A stretch of 36,304 nt of DNA from Micromonospora sp. CPCC 205371 (GCF_026130045.1 NZ_JAIBNX010000017.1:1-36304), one strand, 5' to 3'. Positions 20,501 to 27,930 are shown, numbered from the stretch's first letter. The notes: generated by a model from the sequence alone, not told the origin. Numbers and translations: made by a program.

Positions 20501-22456
20501 GGCGACGAAGCTCCAGTTCAGGTTGAGCAGCGTGGTCGACTTCTCTTCGAGAATGAACTTGCTGCACGGCGTGGTCGACGTGTTGTTGCGCTCGTCCTTG
20601 GTGAAGCGATAGTACGTGCCGCCGTGCTTGACCACAGTGGAGTCGATGACCGAGTAACCGGGGTCGACCCACACCTTCGGCTCGCTGAACGTGTAGAAGT
20701 CGCGCGTCGTCGCGTACAGCATCTTGTTGTACGTATTGCCGGTGTGGTTCGGGTCGTCGGCGGCGTAGAGCTTCGAGGCCCAGAAGACGACGTACGCGCC
20801 GAGCCCTTCGTCGTAGTACGCCTCAGGCGCCCAGGTGTTGCCGGCGGTGTCTGGTGAGACCTTCACCAGGCGCTGGTTCGTCCAGTTCACCAGGTCGGTC
20901 GACTCCCACACCATGATGGACTTGCTGCCGGTGCGCTGCGCGGCGTCCCAGTTGCCGTTGCCGTAGATCCGCAGGTCGGTCGCGATCTGGTAGAACTTGT
21001 CACCCTCCGGCGAGCGGATGATGAACGGGTCGCGCAGGCCCTTCTCGCCCAGCGTCGAGGTGAGCACCGGGTTGCCGCCGTTCAGCTCACGCCAGCGCAG
21101 CGGGTCGTTGCCGTGGCTCAGTCCGAAGTAGACCTGCTCGCCGTTCGAGGTGCCCTCGCCGGTGAAGTAGCTGAACATGTACCCCTTGAGCGCGGCGGGA
21201 ACGGGCAGCTCCGGCACCTTCGCGGTGAACGTGCGGGTGGCCGTCGCGTCGTTCTTGCGTACCGTCGCCGTCAGCTCCACCGTGGCGTCGCCCGCGCCCG
21301 GCGCTGGCCGGGTGACCTCGCCGGTCGTGGAGATGATCGCCGGGGCGTCGGACGCCCAGGTGACGGTGGTGCCATTGGCGCCCGTCGTGGGCAGGGTCAG
21401 GTTTCCGCGTACGTCATCGACGCTGCGCACCACCAGCGCGGCTGCCGCGTCGGCGGCGAGCTGCTCGTCGTCCACCTGCGCGAGCACCGTGACGTCGAAG
21501 CTCTTCGTGTCCGTGACCGCTCCTCTCCTCAGCGTCGCGGTGAGCGTGGCGTGGGCGTCCGGTTGCCCGTACGCCGGCCGCGTGATCACGCCGGAGTTCG
21601 ACACTACGGCCGGAGCACTGCTGCTCCACGTGATGCTCGACCCATACGTGCCGGTAATGGGGAGCGTCAGGTTTGCGGTCACCGCGGAGGTGTCGCCGAG
21701 GTCGAGCGCGGCGCTGTCCTGCGTGACCGCCTGCTGGGCCATTGGTTGGGCGAGCTGCTGCACCTCGGTGTCCGCGATCGCGCGGTCGTACACCCGGAAG
21801 TCGCGGATCTTCCCGTTGAAGTACCGGTCGCCGGGGTACACCGAGCGCCCGATGTAGTTGGCGGTGGTGACGCCGCCGCCGATCGAGCCGGGCGTGATGG
21901 TGACCGCGGTGTTGCGGCCCACCTCGACGCCGTCCTCGTAAAGGATGCCGGTGTTGCCGGTCTGGGTGTACGCGACGTGCTTCCAGACGCCGCGGGTGAG
22001 GTTGCGGCCCACGGCGGGCCGGGTGTTCTGCTCGGTCGACCAGTTGCCGCTCGCGATCGCTGAGCGGAACTGGTCACCCGTCGTGAAGAGGTACCCGTTG
22101 CCGGCTGTGCCGCTGGTGTTGCCGAAACCGTAGATGAAGTACGGGGTGCCCTGGGCGGGGTCGATCAGCAGGTCCATCGAGACAGTGATCGAGTTCAGGC
22201 CGCTCATGACGTTGTCGGGCACCTTGATGTACGTGTTGGTGCCGTTGAAGCCGAGGCCTTCGGCGCCGGTCCACGTGGCGGTGCCGTTGACGGTGCCGTC
22301 CCGGCCGTTGCCGGAGGAGTCGGTCGCCACTGATCCCGAAGCGGCGTCCAACTTGTACCAGACTGCGAGACCGTCGGTGATGTCCGCTTGCGCCGCGCCG
22401 GCGGGCGCGACGACGAAAGCCGCGGCAGCGGCCGCGGTGGCTAGGAGAGCGCGCAT
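17201..22456 (-). CDS. Secreted multidomain glycoside hydrolase with two GH43 modules
   Basis: About 1,750 residues. Order, numbered from an upstream ATG at 22483: signal peptide to about 33 (hydrophobic Ala run, cut after AAQA); LamG-type domain 34-246; two Ig-like repeats 247-430; first GH43 five-blade propeller 430-745 (Asp in LRDPFII, Asp in VIDSTVV, Glu in GEGPTIF); Ig-like 745-825; second LamG 826-1045; linker domain to 1130; second GH43 1131-1440 (LYADPNI, MIDPAVF, YNEGSFV); then a PKD-like domain and a beta-rich C-terminal domain. GH43 enzymes are typically arabinases, arabinofuranosidases or xylosidases, so plant arabinan or arabinoxylan is the likely target. ATG 22456 gives the cleaner signal peptide. 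Family-like sequence seems to end near 17540; the last ~103 residues are antisense to meaA and look spurious, so the stop may be lost. A LacI-type operator sits at its start. Confidence 0.9.
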   Translation of the reverse strand: MRALLATAAAAAAFVVAPAGAAQADITDGLAVWYKLDAASGSVATDSSGNGRDGTVNGTATWTGAEGLGFNGTNTYIKVPDNVMSGLNSITVSMDLLIDPAQGTPYFIYGFGNTSGTAGNGYLFTTGDQFRSAIASGNWSTEQNTRPAVGRNLTRGVWKHVAYTQTGNTGILYEDGVEVGRNTAVTITPGSIGGGVTTANYIGRSVYPGDRYFNGKIRDFRVYDRAIADTEVQQLAQPMAQQAVTQDSAALDLGDTSAVTANLTLPITGTYGSSITWSSSAPAVVSNSGVITRPAYGQPDAHATLTATLRRGAVTDTKSFDVTVLAQVDDEQLAADAAAALVVRSVDDVRGNLTLPTTGANGTTVTWASDAPAIISTTGEVTRPAPGAGDATVELTATVRKNDATATRTFTAKVPELPVPAALKGYMFSYFTGEGTSNGEQVYFGLSHGNDPLRWRELNGGNPVLTSTLGEKGLRDPFIIRSPEGDKFYQIATDLRIYGNGNWDAAQRTGSKSIMVWESTDLVNWTNQRLVKVSPDTAGNTWAPEAYYDEGLGAYVVFWASKLYAADDPNHTGNTYNKMLYATTRDFYTFSEPKVWVDPGYSVIDSTVVKHGGTYYRFTKDERNNTSTTPCSKFILEEKSTTLLNLNWSFVADCIGKDSISQGEGPTIFKSNTEEKWYLFIDEFGGRGYIPFESTDLDSGVWKMSTGYSLPSRPRHGTVLPVTQAEYDRLLRAYAADQLVESAEGVAVETRVGNAPVLPATVIARYADGIDRPASVTWDAVPPSAYQSVGTFTVSGAVAGSDTVRATATVTVSTDGPDIPNDLVVRYRFDETGGNIARDSSGHGYHGTYARTPAFGTGVEGGSFQMSGGSSSSTTAPYVTIPNGVLGGAESVTVATHVKWSASTTVNQWLFGLGPDNNKYLFASPSNGGRVLYSAITTGSWQAESSMPSSAALKGGEWQHVAVTIDGAAKTGVLYLNGVPVARATNVTAKPSDLYDAAKSYTGYIGRSLYGADPYFAGEVDDFRIYRRALPTSEVLELAGNTTALAEVSLPELKVDALVDDANSRVVLPVKEGTDLKALAPNFVLARGATISPASGAVRDFTNPVTYTVTGSDGDTRTWTVTARVMRSPVLPGLYADPNIAVFDGKFYMYATTDGFAGGRGTQSKAFPSTDMPPWEAHGVTLDLGPDVTWADNSAWAPTIARGKDGKYYFYFSGGMATGDTRKHLGVAVSDSPTGPFQDALGHPLVPAGTYSGQMIDPAVFTDDDGQSYLYWGNGNSYQVPLNDDMVSFDPAQVRTYHPTNYNEGSFVVKRNGVYYFMWSENDTRDENYQVAYATASSPLGPWSDRKGLILQKDLSLGIKGTGHHSVVQVPGTDEWYIAYHRFAIPGGDGTHRETTIDRLEFDADGDIVKVVPTLESVDPVVNAAPVAGVVTGPEAPVALGTPVALSVPYSDANRADFHRCTVDWKDGSTTVGTADGGTCKATHVYSAPGVYQPTVTVADYRGGSSSATFAYAVVFDPSKPYVTGSGWIDTPGGRAVFGVTGGTAAAKGGIALRLQAGDLTFEATSYQRLVLTGPRAQYNGVGTMNGREYAYMVTLNDEAKRGAGKDRFWIKITDKATDEVVYDSRSADGSTAIGGGSVVITTNCRTDQESCGRALAPRPTVTRSSRIAFSAKSFGVKTRATPASRSLPASAWGMMPPTTTGRSARPAARSPSSTAGTAARCDPDSTESPTRSTSSSTAAATICAGVSRMP

Positions 22457-22468
22457 GTCCCGTCCAGG

Positions 22469-22482
22469 TGTTAGCGTTAACA
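22469..22482. promoter_or_regulatory. LacI-family-like operator of the GH43 gene
   Basis: TGTTAGCGTTAACA is a near-perfect palindrome (arms TGTTA/TAACA, central CG) of the shape bound by LacI-family sugar repressors. It lies just upstream of ATG 22456 and downstream of the predicted transcription start. A second half-site, TGTTAAC (22503-22509), overlaps the -10 box. No regulator gene is in the window. Sugar-responsive repression is inference. Confidence 0.65.
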
Positions 22483-22501
22483 TTTCCCCCCGATTGCGGA
22501 A

Positions 22502-22530
22502 GTGTTAACCACCGGCGTGTCGCCCGTCAA
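22502..22530 (-). promoter_or_regulatory. Promoter of the GH43 gene
   Basis: On the minus strand TTGACG (bases 22530-22525) is followed 17 bases later by TAACAC (22507-22502). The -35 is a strong match, the -10 a weak one. The -10 overlaps the TGTTAAC half-site, so a repressor bound there would block RNA polymerase. Confidence 0.5.
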
Positions 22531-22560
22531 GAGGGGTCGCCCACCCACGCCCCGCATCTC

Positions 22561-22566
22561 TACCGT
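22561..22566 (+). promoter_or_regulatory. Leaderless -10 box for the Rpn-type gene
   Basis: TACCGT lies seven bases before ATG 22574 and fits TANNNT. There is no Shine-Dalgarno sequence. Confidence 0.35.
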
Positions 22567-22573
22567 GCGTGCC

Positions 22574-23465
22574 ATGCCCAGTGCAGAGCACGAAACCCCC
22601 ATCGCCTTACTCAAGCTGGACCCCAGTGTGGCGGTCTGGCTGCTGGCGAACGTGTTCGATGTCAAGGTTCCCGACTATCACCACGCTCGCGCGGAGGCGA
22701 CGGACGTGCGGGTGCTGGTCCCGCGCACCTTCCACGCCGACGGCATTTTCGTGTTTCGCGACCCGGCCGACGAGCCGCAGATTGCGGTCGTGTTCGAGGT
22801 CCAGCGCGAGTGGGACATCAGAAAGCGGCGCACCTGGGAAGCTCTACACAGCCCAGCTCGAAGCCGAGCTGGACGTCGACGCCGCGCTGCTCGCGCTCTG
22901 CCCTGATCCGGCGATCGCTCGCCGGTACCGCGACCTGTTCGCCTTCGAGAGTCTGAGCCTGGTGTTGCGGCCCTTCGTTCTCACGTATGACGACGTGCCG
23001 CTGGTCGTCGATGTGGAGCTGGCTCGGGCGAAGCCGGCGCTGGCCGTCTTCTCGGCCATCTGCCACCTCAACGATGCCGAGGTAGAGACCGCTTTCCCCG
23101 CGCTGGCGGAGGCCCTGCGAACACTCGGCCCGACGGAGGCGGACGCGTACTATGACGTTGTACTCTCTGGGTTGCCGGTGGCAGCCCGGACTCGCTGGGA
23201 GGCGTTCATGACCACCGCCATGAACTACGAGTTCAAAAGCGACTTCGCCAAGCACTACCTGGGCCTCGGCAAGGCGGAAGGCAAGGCGGAAGGCAAAGCG
23301 GAAGGCGAGGCGCGGGCGGTGCTGATCGTGCTCGAAGGGCGCGGCGTGGCTGTGCCTGACGACGTTCGTGACCAGATCCTCAGCTGCACCGACCTGGACC
23401 AGCTCGGCACCTGGCTGCGCCGCGCCGGCAACGCGACGACCATCGACGACGTCATCGGCAGGTAG
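22574..23465 (+). pseudogene. Frameshifted Rpn/YhgA-like PD-(D/E)XK nuclease-family gene
   Basis: The first frame (22574 to about 22838) encodes MPSAEHETPIALLKLD, then DGIFVFRD and VVFEVQREWDIRKRRTW. The second frame (about 22839-23465) continues with KLYTAQLEAELDVDAALLALCPD and a C-terminal tail rich in Gly-Lys-Ala-Glu repeats. Removing one G from the GGG at 22836-22838 restores one protein of about 296 residues with the order usual for the actinobacterial Rpn/transposase-like family (D-x-n-E-V-Q nuclease core, then a helical tail). The change is either a real single-base insertion that inactivates the gene or a sequencing error. Family members in E. coli promote RecA-independent recombination; the role here is unknown. 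A truncated second copy of the tail follows. Confidence 0.8.
23268..23315 (+). repeat. Tandem 12-base repeat encoding G-K-A-E
   Basis: Four consecutive 12-base units starting GGCAAGGCGGAA (units at 23268, 23280, 23292 and 23304, the last two diverging) lie inside the Rpn-type gene and encode GKAE GKAE GKAE GEAR. Copy number could vary by slippage without breaking the frame. Confidence 0.75.
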
Positions 23466-23503
23466 GTCTTGGCGCGCACTCGCGAGGCGCGGTGCGCAAG
23501 GTT

Positions 23504-23528
23504 TTGGCCGGTGGGGGATTACGGCCAA
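23504..23528. repeat. Inverted repeat between the two Rpn-type copies
   Basis: TTGGCCG (23504-23510) and CGGCCAA (23522-23528) are inverted around 11 bases. It could be a weak terminator, an operator, or a trace of the duplication. No T-tract follows. Confidence 0.35.
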
Positions 23529-23541
23529 TCAGTTCAATGGG

Positions 23542-23547
23542 TAGACC
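23542..23547 (+). promoter_or_regulatory. Possible leaderless -10 box of the truncated copy
   Basis: TAGACC lies exactly six bases before ATG 23554, one base off the TAGACT seen elsewhere in the window. Confidence 0.3.
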
Positions 23548-23553
23548 ATTCCC

Positions 23554-23808
23554 ATGAGCTACGAGTTCAAAAGCGACTTCGCTAAGCACTACATAGGGAT
23601 TGGCAAGGCCCGGGGCGAGGCCCGGGGCTGGGCGCGAGCGGTGCTGATTGTGCTCGAGGGGCGCGGTGTGGCGGTGCCTGACGACCTTTGCAAGCAGATC
23701 CTCGACTGCACCGACCTCGACAAGCTCGAAACCTGGCTACGACGCGCCGCCACCGCGACAACTGTCGACGCGAGCAGGTCGGCGGCCTGGCTAGCGGGCG
23801 AAGAGTAG
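23554..23808 (+). CDS. Truncated duplicate of the Rpn-type C-terminal tail
   Basis: 84 residues closely matching the last ~85 residues of the preceding gene: MSYEFKSDFAKHYIGIGKA against MNYEFKSDFAKHYLGLGKA, then RAVLIVLEGRGVAVPDD and LETWLRRA against LGTWLRRA. The nuclease core is absent and the GKAE repeats are reduced to a short GEARG stretch. It looks like the remnant of a tandem duplication. A start codon and a -10-like TAGACC at the right distance leave open that it is expressed, for example as a tail-only partner. It overlaps the end of the convergent membrane-protein gene by 18 bases. Confidence 0.6.
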   Translation: MSYEFKSDFAKHYIGIGKARGEARGWARAVLIVLEGRGVAVPDDLCKQILDCTDLDKLETWLRRAATATTVDASRSAAWLAGEE

Positions 23809-24480
23809 TGACAGGGCGCAGCCGGCGCACAGGCCGCCCAGGACCGTCAGGCCGGTTGCGCCGGTGTCGAGGCGGCTGTTGAACTGGCGGTCGACCCAGA
23901 TCGCGGCCACCGGCACGCTGGTGAACGGTGCGACGAGAAACGCCAGCCAGCCCAGCAGTCGCAACGGCCACTGCAGCCCGGTGTCGAAGTGTGCGATGGT
24001 CACCAGCCCGCCCGCCACCAGGCCGGTCATGGTGGCGCCGAGTGCGCCGAGCGGTGGTAGGAGCGGCAGTATCCAGCGCGGCAGCGGAGGCCGGGGCGCG
24101 CCCCGGCGGGCCTGGTCCATCCGGCGGGCGGGGCCGTCGAGGAGTTCCCCCGCAGCCATGGCGGGAGCGGGACTGGCCGGGAGCAGGTCGACCGGCGTGG
24201 GCGGCGGCAGGTCACCGAGGCGGCGGCCGCGCCATCCGCGTACCCGGCGAAGCTCGTCCCACAGGCGGGTCGCCTCCCGATCGGCCTTGACCACGGCGGT
24301 GGCCGCGGCACCGGCTCGCCGGTCGGCCTCGCCGGCTTGGGCGTTGGCGAGCGCCAGCTCGGCCGCGGCGACCGCAGCGCCGTCCTGGTAGGAGCGTTCC
24401 GCGTTGGCCAACTCGGCGTCCCGCCGGTTGGCCGCGGCGGCGAGGGCGCCCACCAACCGCCGGTAGTCGTCAGCAGTCAT
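23791..24480 (-). CDS. Coiled-coil membrane protein of the FtsK-type operon
   Basis: 229 residues of unrecognised family. Residues 1-85 are Ala/Glu/Arg-rich and predicted helical or coiled coil. Residues about 90-135 form a Pro-rich linker with basic patches. Three membrane segments follow at about 139-160, 170-195 and 207-226, ending LSLLFAR. It is the last gene of the four-gene operon, and its ATG lies inside the end of the ATPase gene (11-base overlap), so it is translated with it. It is a plausible membrane anchor or pore component for the ATPase; that role is inference from context. Confidence 0.75.
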   Translation of the reverse strand: MTADDYRRLVGALAAAANRRDAELANAERSYQDGAAVAAAELALANAQAGEADRRAGAAATAVVKADREATRLWDELRRVRGWRGRRLGDLPPPTPVDLLPASPAPAMAAGELLDGPARRMDQARRGAPRPPLPRWILPLLPPLGALGATMTGLVAGGLVTIAHFDTGLQWPLRLLGWLAFLVAPFTSVPVAAIWVDRQFNSRLDTGATGLTVLGGLCAGCALSLLFAR

Positions 24481-27064
24481 AGGGGATGATGACCTCCGGT
24501 GCCCGGTGCACCGAGCGGTCGAAGAAGAGGGCCCGGCGCGGTCGGGGGTACCAGGCCGGGCCGCCCGGTTGCGGGCTGAGCGGCGCCAGCTCGCTGCCGT
24601 GTACGTCGAGCGCTACCCAGGCGCCCATCGCGTCGAAGCGCGCACCGACACCGCCCAGGTCGTCACGCAGCCGGGAGACGCCCCGCCACCAGCCCAAGAC
24701 GTGGGTACGCCGTTCGGGACCGCGGGTCAGCACGGTGCGCAGCCCGGAGAGGTTGCCGGCGTCCCACGCGTACCCGAAGACGTAGTGCGGCTCGTCGGCC
24801 GCCGCCTCCGCGAGTTCGTCGCAGAGTGCGGCGATCAGGTCGGGCGCGGTGTCGGCGTCGTACCAGCGGGCGCCGGGCAGCGCCGCGTGCAGCAGGCCCG
24901 CGGCGGAGGAGGCGTCGTCGTCGAGACAGACGATGCTGTACCGGGCGGGTTTCCCGGACGCGGCCAGTGACCGCCCGGCGGCGCCCAGGATCGCGCACGC
25001 CTCGGCGGTCCGGGTGCCGATGACGGCGAGGTTGCGTCCGGGCGCCCGGGGCAGCCGCAGCACCGCCGGACGGGGCCGCACATCGATCGTCTCGCCCAGA
25101 ACGGCCCCGCCCAGGGCGGCCGCGTCGAACGACTCCGGCAGCGTGGGGACCGCGTCGCCGTCGAAGAGGCGTGGTGGCTCCAGTCCTTCCGGCCGGGCGT
25201 GCCACAGCTTCTCCTGCAGCGCACGCCACGTGGTCCGGTCGCTGGCGTCAGGCAGCCGCACGATCCGGTTGGCGGTGGAGACCCCCGAGTCGGCGTTGAC
25301 GACGGCGTGAAAGCGCGGGATCACGTCTGCGGCCAGGTTCGTGTCCGCCAGGATGCGTCGCGCCTTGGGCAGGCCGATCCGCAGCGTGAACTGGGCGACC
25401 AGCGCCGACCGCCCCCAGAGCGCCTCGATGCCCGACACGTCCTGCGACGCGAGCACCAGGTGGATGCCCTGCGAGCGCCCTCGGCGGGCGAGGTCTTCGA
25501 GCAGGCTGACCGCCTCGTTGGCGAGCGCGTCGCGGCCGGCGAGCAGCACCTGGAACTCGTCGATGACCGCCACGATCCGTGGCCAGTGACCACTCGGGTC
25601 TTCGGCGCGTAGCTCGGCGAGCTTGGTGGCCTCGTGGCGCTTGGCCTCGGACGCCCGGCGGCGCAGTTCGTCGCCGAGGTGGCGCAGCAGGGCCAGTCCG
25701 AACTCCCGATCGCTGTTGACGTTGACACCGACGAGCCGCACCTGGGGCAGCCAGCTCGGGTCGCGGCGTCCCGGTGCGAACCGGGCGAACGACACACCCT
25801 CCTTGAAGTCCAGCAGGTACAGCGCCAGCTCGTCGGGGGAGTACCTGGCGGTGAGCGCGCCCAGCCAGGCGTAGATCAGGTTGGTCTTGCCCGACCCCGA
25901 CGGCCCGCCGATCAGCGCGTGCGGCGGGTCGTCGCCGAGCAGTACCTCGACCAGGTCACCGTCCGGGCCGTCGCCGAGCGGGGCGACCAGGCCGCTGGCG
26001 GAGCACTCGTTCCACAGCTTCTCGGGCAGCAGGTCGGCGAACTCGGCGGCGGGAGGGCCGGCGTTCATCAGATCGGCGAGTTCGCGGCAGACGGCGGCGA
26101 TCCGATCGGCGGGCGGCGCCGGGTCGAGCTTGACGGGCAGGTCACCGGTGATGTCGCAGCTCGCCGTGGCGGCGCTTACGGCGATCCGCTCGACCGTCGC
26201 GTGCGTCTCGATCGGCAACCCGCGAGCCAGCACGTGAACGCCGCACGCCACACCGGTGCGAATGATCCTGTCGAGCTGCGCGCGCTGCCCATTGGTCAGG
26301 CTGCCGGCGGTCGCCTCGTCGCCCAGCAGCACGACGAGCCGCCACGGCTCGGGCCGGCGGGCGGCGGTGGCGGCCGTCAACTCGGCCAGCGACGCGTACT
26401 CGCCCGCCAGCACGCTCTCGTTGATGCGGCGGATCTGTTCGACCAGGTCGTCGAGCATGCCGGTAAGGCCGCCGGGCCCGACGAAGGTGAGCAGGTCCGC
26501 GTTGCCCAGCGGTGCGAACCCGGCGAGGCTCCCGCCGAGCTGCTCCGGGTCGTACACGGTCAGCCGCACCTCGCCGGGGCGGGTGCTGCCGAGTACCCGC
26601 AGCAGCAGGGCGGCGATCACACCGTCCACTCTGGAGGCGTCACCCGTGAGGGACAGGTGCGCGTGGTCCAGCAGTGGCACCAGCGCGGGCAGCGCCGGCT
26701 CGTACCCGAGCGTCCCGATCCGCAGTAGGCCGGGGCGCCGGCCGCGCTCCGGTTCGGTCGGGCGCCAGGCGCTCCACGACGCGCCCGCCGCACCGGGCGC
26801 GCACGCCGCCGCGATTGCCGTGAGGTCGGCCGACAGCGTGGCGGTCTGCTGCTGGAAGCGGTCCTGGATCGCGCGCCGCGCGGCTTCCCGCTCGGCGGCG
26901 AGCGCGATGAGCCGGTCGGCGTGCGCGTCGTTCGCCTCGTCGCGGTGGCGGTGGGCCTCCACCCGCGCGGTCTCCGCCGCGCCGAGTGCCGCCAGTGTCA
27001 GCCCGCGCGCGAGTGCGAGGTCGCGTCGCACATCGGCCACGAGGCCGGCTCTGGCGCTAGCCAC
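24470..27064 (-). CDS. FtsK/SpoIIIE-type ATPase with three RecA-like segments
   Basis: 864 residues. An N-terminal coiled coil (about 10-85) precedes a first RecA-like segment (about 120-300) without a usable P-loop. A central ATPase follows with Walker A GGPSGSGKT (Lys393), FtsK-type LLDFKEGVSF, Walker B AVIDEF (Asp502-Glu503) and the sensor-like LASQDVSG. The C-terminal RecA-like segment has a degenerate nucleotide loop (LAVIGTRTAEA). One active and two degenerate domains recall EccC/EssC of type VII secretion, although no transmembrane segment is visible here. GTG 27064 is chosen: it overlaps the upstream stop by eight bases and has AAGGAG upstream; the longer reading from 27160 is antisense-like Arg/Ser/Pro sequence. 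The substrate (DNA or protein) is unknown. Confidence 0.88.
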   Translation of the reverse strand: MASARAGLVADVRRDLALARGLTLAALGAAETARVEAHRHRDEANDAHADRLIALAAEREAARRAIQDRFQQQTATLSADLTAIAAACAPGAAGASWSAWRPTEPERGRRPGLLRIGTLGYEPALPALVPLLDHAHLSLTGDASRVDGVIAALLLRVLGSTRPGEVRLTVYDPEQLGGSLAGFAPLGNADLLTFVGPGGLTGMLDDLVEQIRRINESVLAGEYASLAELTAATAARRPEPWRLVVLLGDEATAGSLTNGQRAQLDRIIRTGVACGVHVLARGLPIETHATVERIAVSAATASCDITGDLPVKLDPAPPADRIAAVCRELADLMNAGPPAAEFADLLPEKLWNECSASGLVAPLGDGPDGDLVEVLLGDDPPHALIGGPSGSGKTNLIYAWLGALTARYSPDELALYLLDFKEGVSFARFAPGRRDPSWLPQVRLVGVNVNSDREFGLALLRHLGDELRRRASEAKRHEATKLAELRAEDPSGHWPRIVAVIDEFQVLLAGRDALANEAVSLLEDLARRGRSQGIHLVLASQDVSGIEALWGRSALVAQFTLRIGLPKARRILADTNLAADVIPRFHAVVNADSGVSTANRIVRLPDASDRTTWRALQEKLWHARPEGLEPPRLFDGDAVPTLPESFDAAALGGAVLGETIDVRPRPAVLRLPRAPGRNLAVIGTRTAEACAILGAAGRSLAASGKPARYSIVCLDDDASSAAGLLHAALPGARWYDADTAPDLIAALCDELAEAAADEPHYVFGYAWDAGNLSGLRTVLTRGPERRTHVLGWWRGVSRLRDDLGGVGARFDAMGAWVALDVHGSELAPLSPQPGGPAWYPRPRRALFFDRSVHRAPEVIIPYDC

Positions 27065-27926
27065 CGACCTTCTCCTTCTCCGCCAGCTCCTTGATGACCA
27101 TGGCCAGCTCGTCGGCGTTCCGGCCGGTGGCGCCGAGGAGGGCGGCCACGAGGACCGCACCGGTGACCGCGGAGTCGACCGGGTGGACCGGCGCCTCTAC
27201 GGTCGGCGGCGGCGCGTGGCAGGCCCGGGCCAGCAGTTCGTCGACCACGACCTCGTCCACCGCGGGCAGCAGTGGACGCACCCGGGGGAGCGCGGCGCGG
27301 CGTACCTCCGGCAGGTCTTCGGCCTGCGGCGGGTGACCGAGCAGTTCGGCGGCGAGGTACCGCAGCGGCGCGGCCCCCACCGCGGACAGTCCGAGCCCCA
27401 CCGCCGGGCCGGCGCCGATCAGCTCGCGGCGCAGCTTCCCGCGGTCTTCGGCGAGCGCGGCCCGCGCGCAGCGGTGCAGCAGCTCGGGGCTGCTCAGAGC
27501 GCCCCCGCCACGAGCTCCGGTTTGGTCTCCCGTTTGATCGGTCAGCCGGTCGATGGCCTCCGCCCAGAAGTTGCCGAGCTTCGGTGGCTCCTGCTCGCGC
27601 CGGGTTCGGCGCGGGCCGGCCGGTGCCAGCGCCGCCCGCCAGTCCCGGTCCGGCGGCGGTACCGCCTCGCGGGGCAGGCCGATCGACTGGAGGTACCCGG
27701 TCAGGGCCTCGCGTGCGGCGAGCATGGCGCCGGCGGCATGGTCGAGGTGCTCACCCGCCGCGGTCAGCGACGGTGTCGGCGCCACCGTCGCGCTGGCCTG
27801 TGTCACCCAGGCGAGCAGGCCGTGAGCGCTGCGCAGCCGGTCAGCCGCCGAGGCGACCTGCCCGATCGGCAGCTCCTCGCCGACCTCCTGGATGCGATAC
27901 GCCAGCGCGTGCAGCAGCGAACTCAT
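27057..27926 (-). CDS. Unrecognised soluble protein of the FtsK-type operon
   Basis: 289 residues, Ala/Leu/Pro-rich, without signal peptide or membrane helix. Residues 1-85 are predicted helical (ALAYRIQEVGEELPIGQVASAADRL and AGAMLAAREALTGYL). A Pro/Arg-rich linker with RRTRREQEPP follows at about 95-115. The C-terminal half is helical with LPAVDEVVVDELLARA and ends in charged ELAEKEKVGG. The ATG lies four bases after the preceding small gene's stop, and its own stop overlaps the ATPase start. It could be an adaptor or chaperone for the ATPase; this is inference. Confidence 0.75.
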   Translation of the reverse strand: MSSLLHALAYRIQEVGEELPIGQVASAADRLRSAHGLLAWVTQASATVAPTPSLTAAGEHLDHAAGAMLAAREALTGYLQSIGLPREAVPPPDRDWRAALAPAGPRRTRREQEPPKLGNFWAEAIDRLTDQTGDQTGARGGGALSSPELLHRCARAALAEDRGKLRRELIGAGPAVGLGLSAVGAAPLRYLAAELLGHPPQAEDLPEVRRAALPRVRPLLPAVDEVVVDELLARACHAPPPTVEAPVHPVDSAVTGAVLVAALLGATGRNADELAMVIKELAEKEKVGG

Positions 27927-27930
27927 GGCT

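Noticed and set aside
15812-20857. A 1,681-residue plus-strand open frame across meaA and the GH43 gene
   Set aside because: It is antisense to the GH43 gene and out of frame with meaA. Its translation is Arg/Gly/Val-rich without any family motif, while both real genes show clear domains. Long shadow frames are expected at this GC content.
23268-23315. A short repeat array that might be read as CRISPR
   Set aside because: The units are 12 bases, directly adjacent, without spacers, and they encode an in-frame GKAE repeat.
22574-23808. An insertion sequence, because Rpn-type proteins are often annotated as transposases
   Set aside because: No terminal inverted repeats, target duplications or DDE transposase motifs are visible; the family is a PD-(D/E)XK nuclease type.
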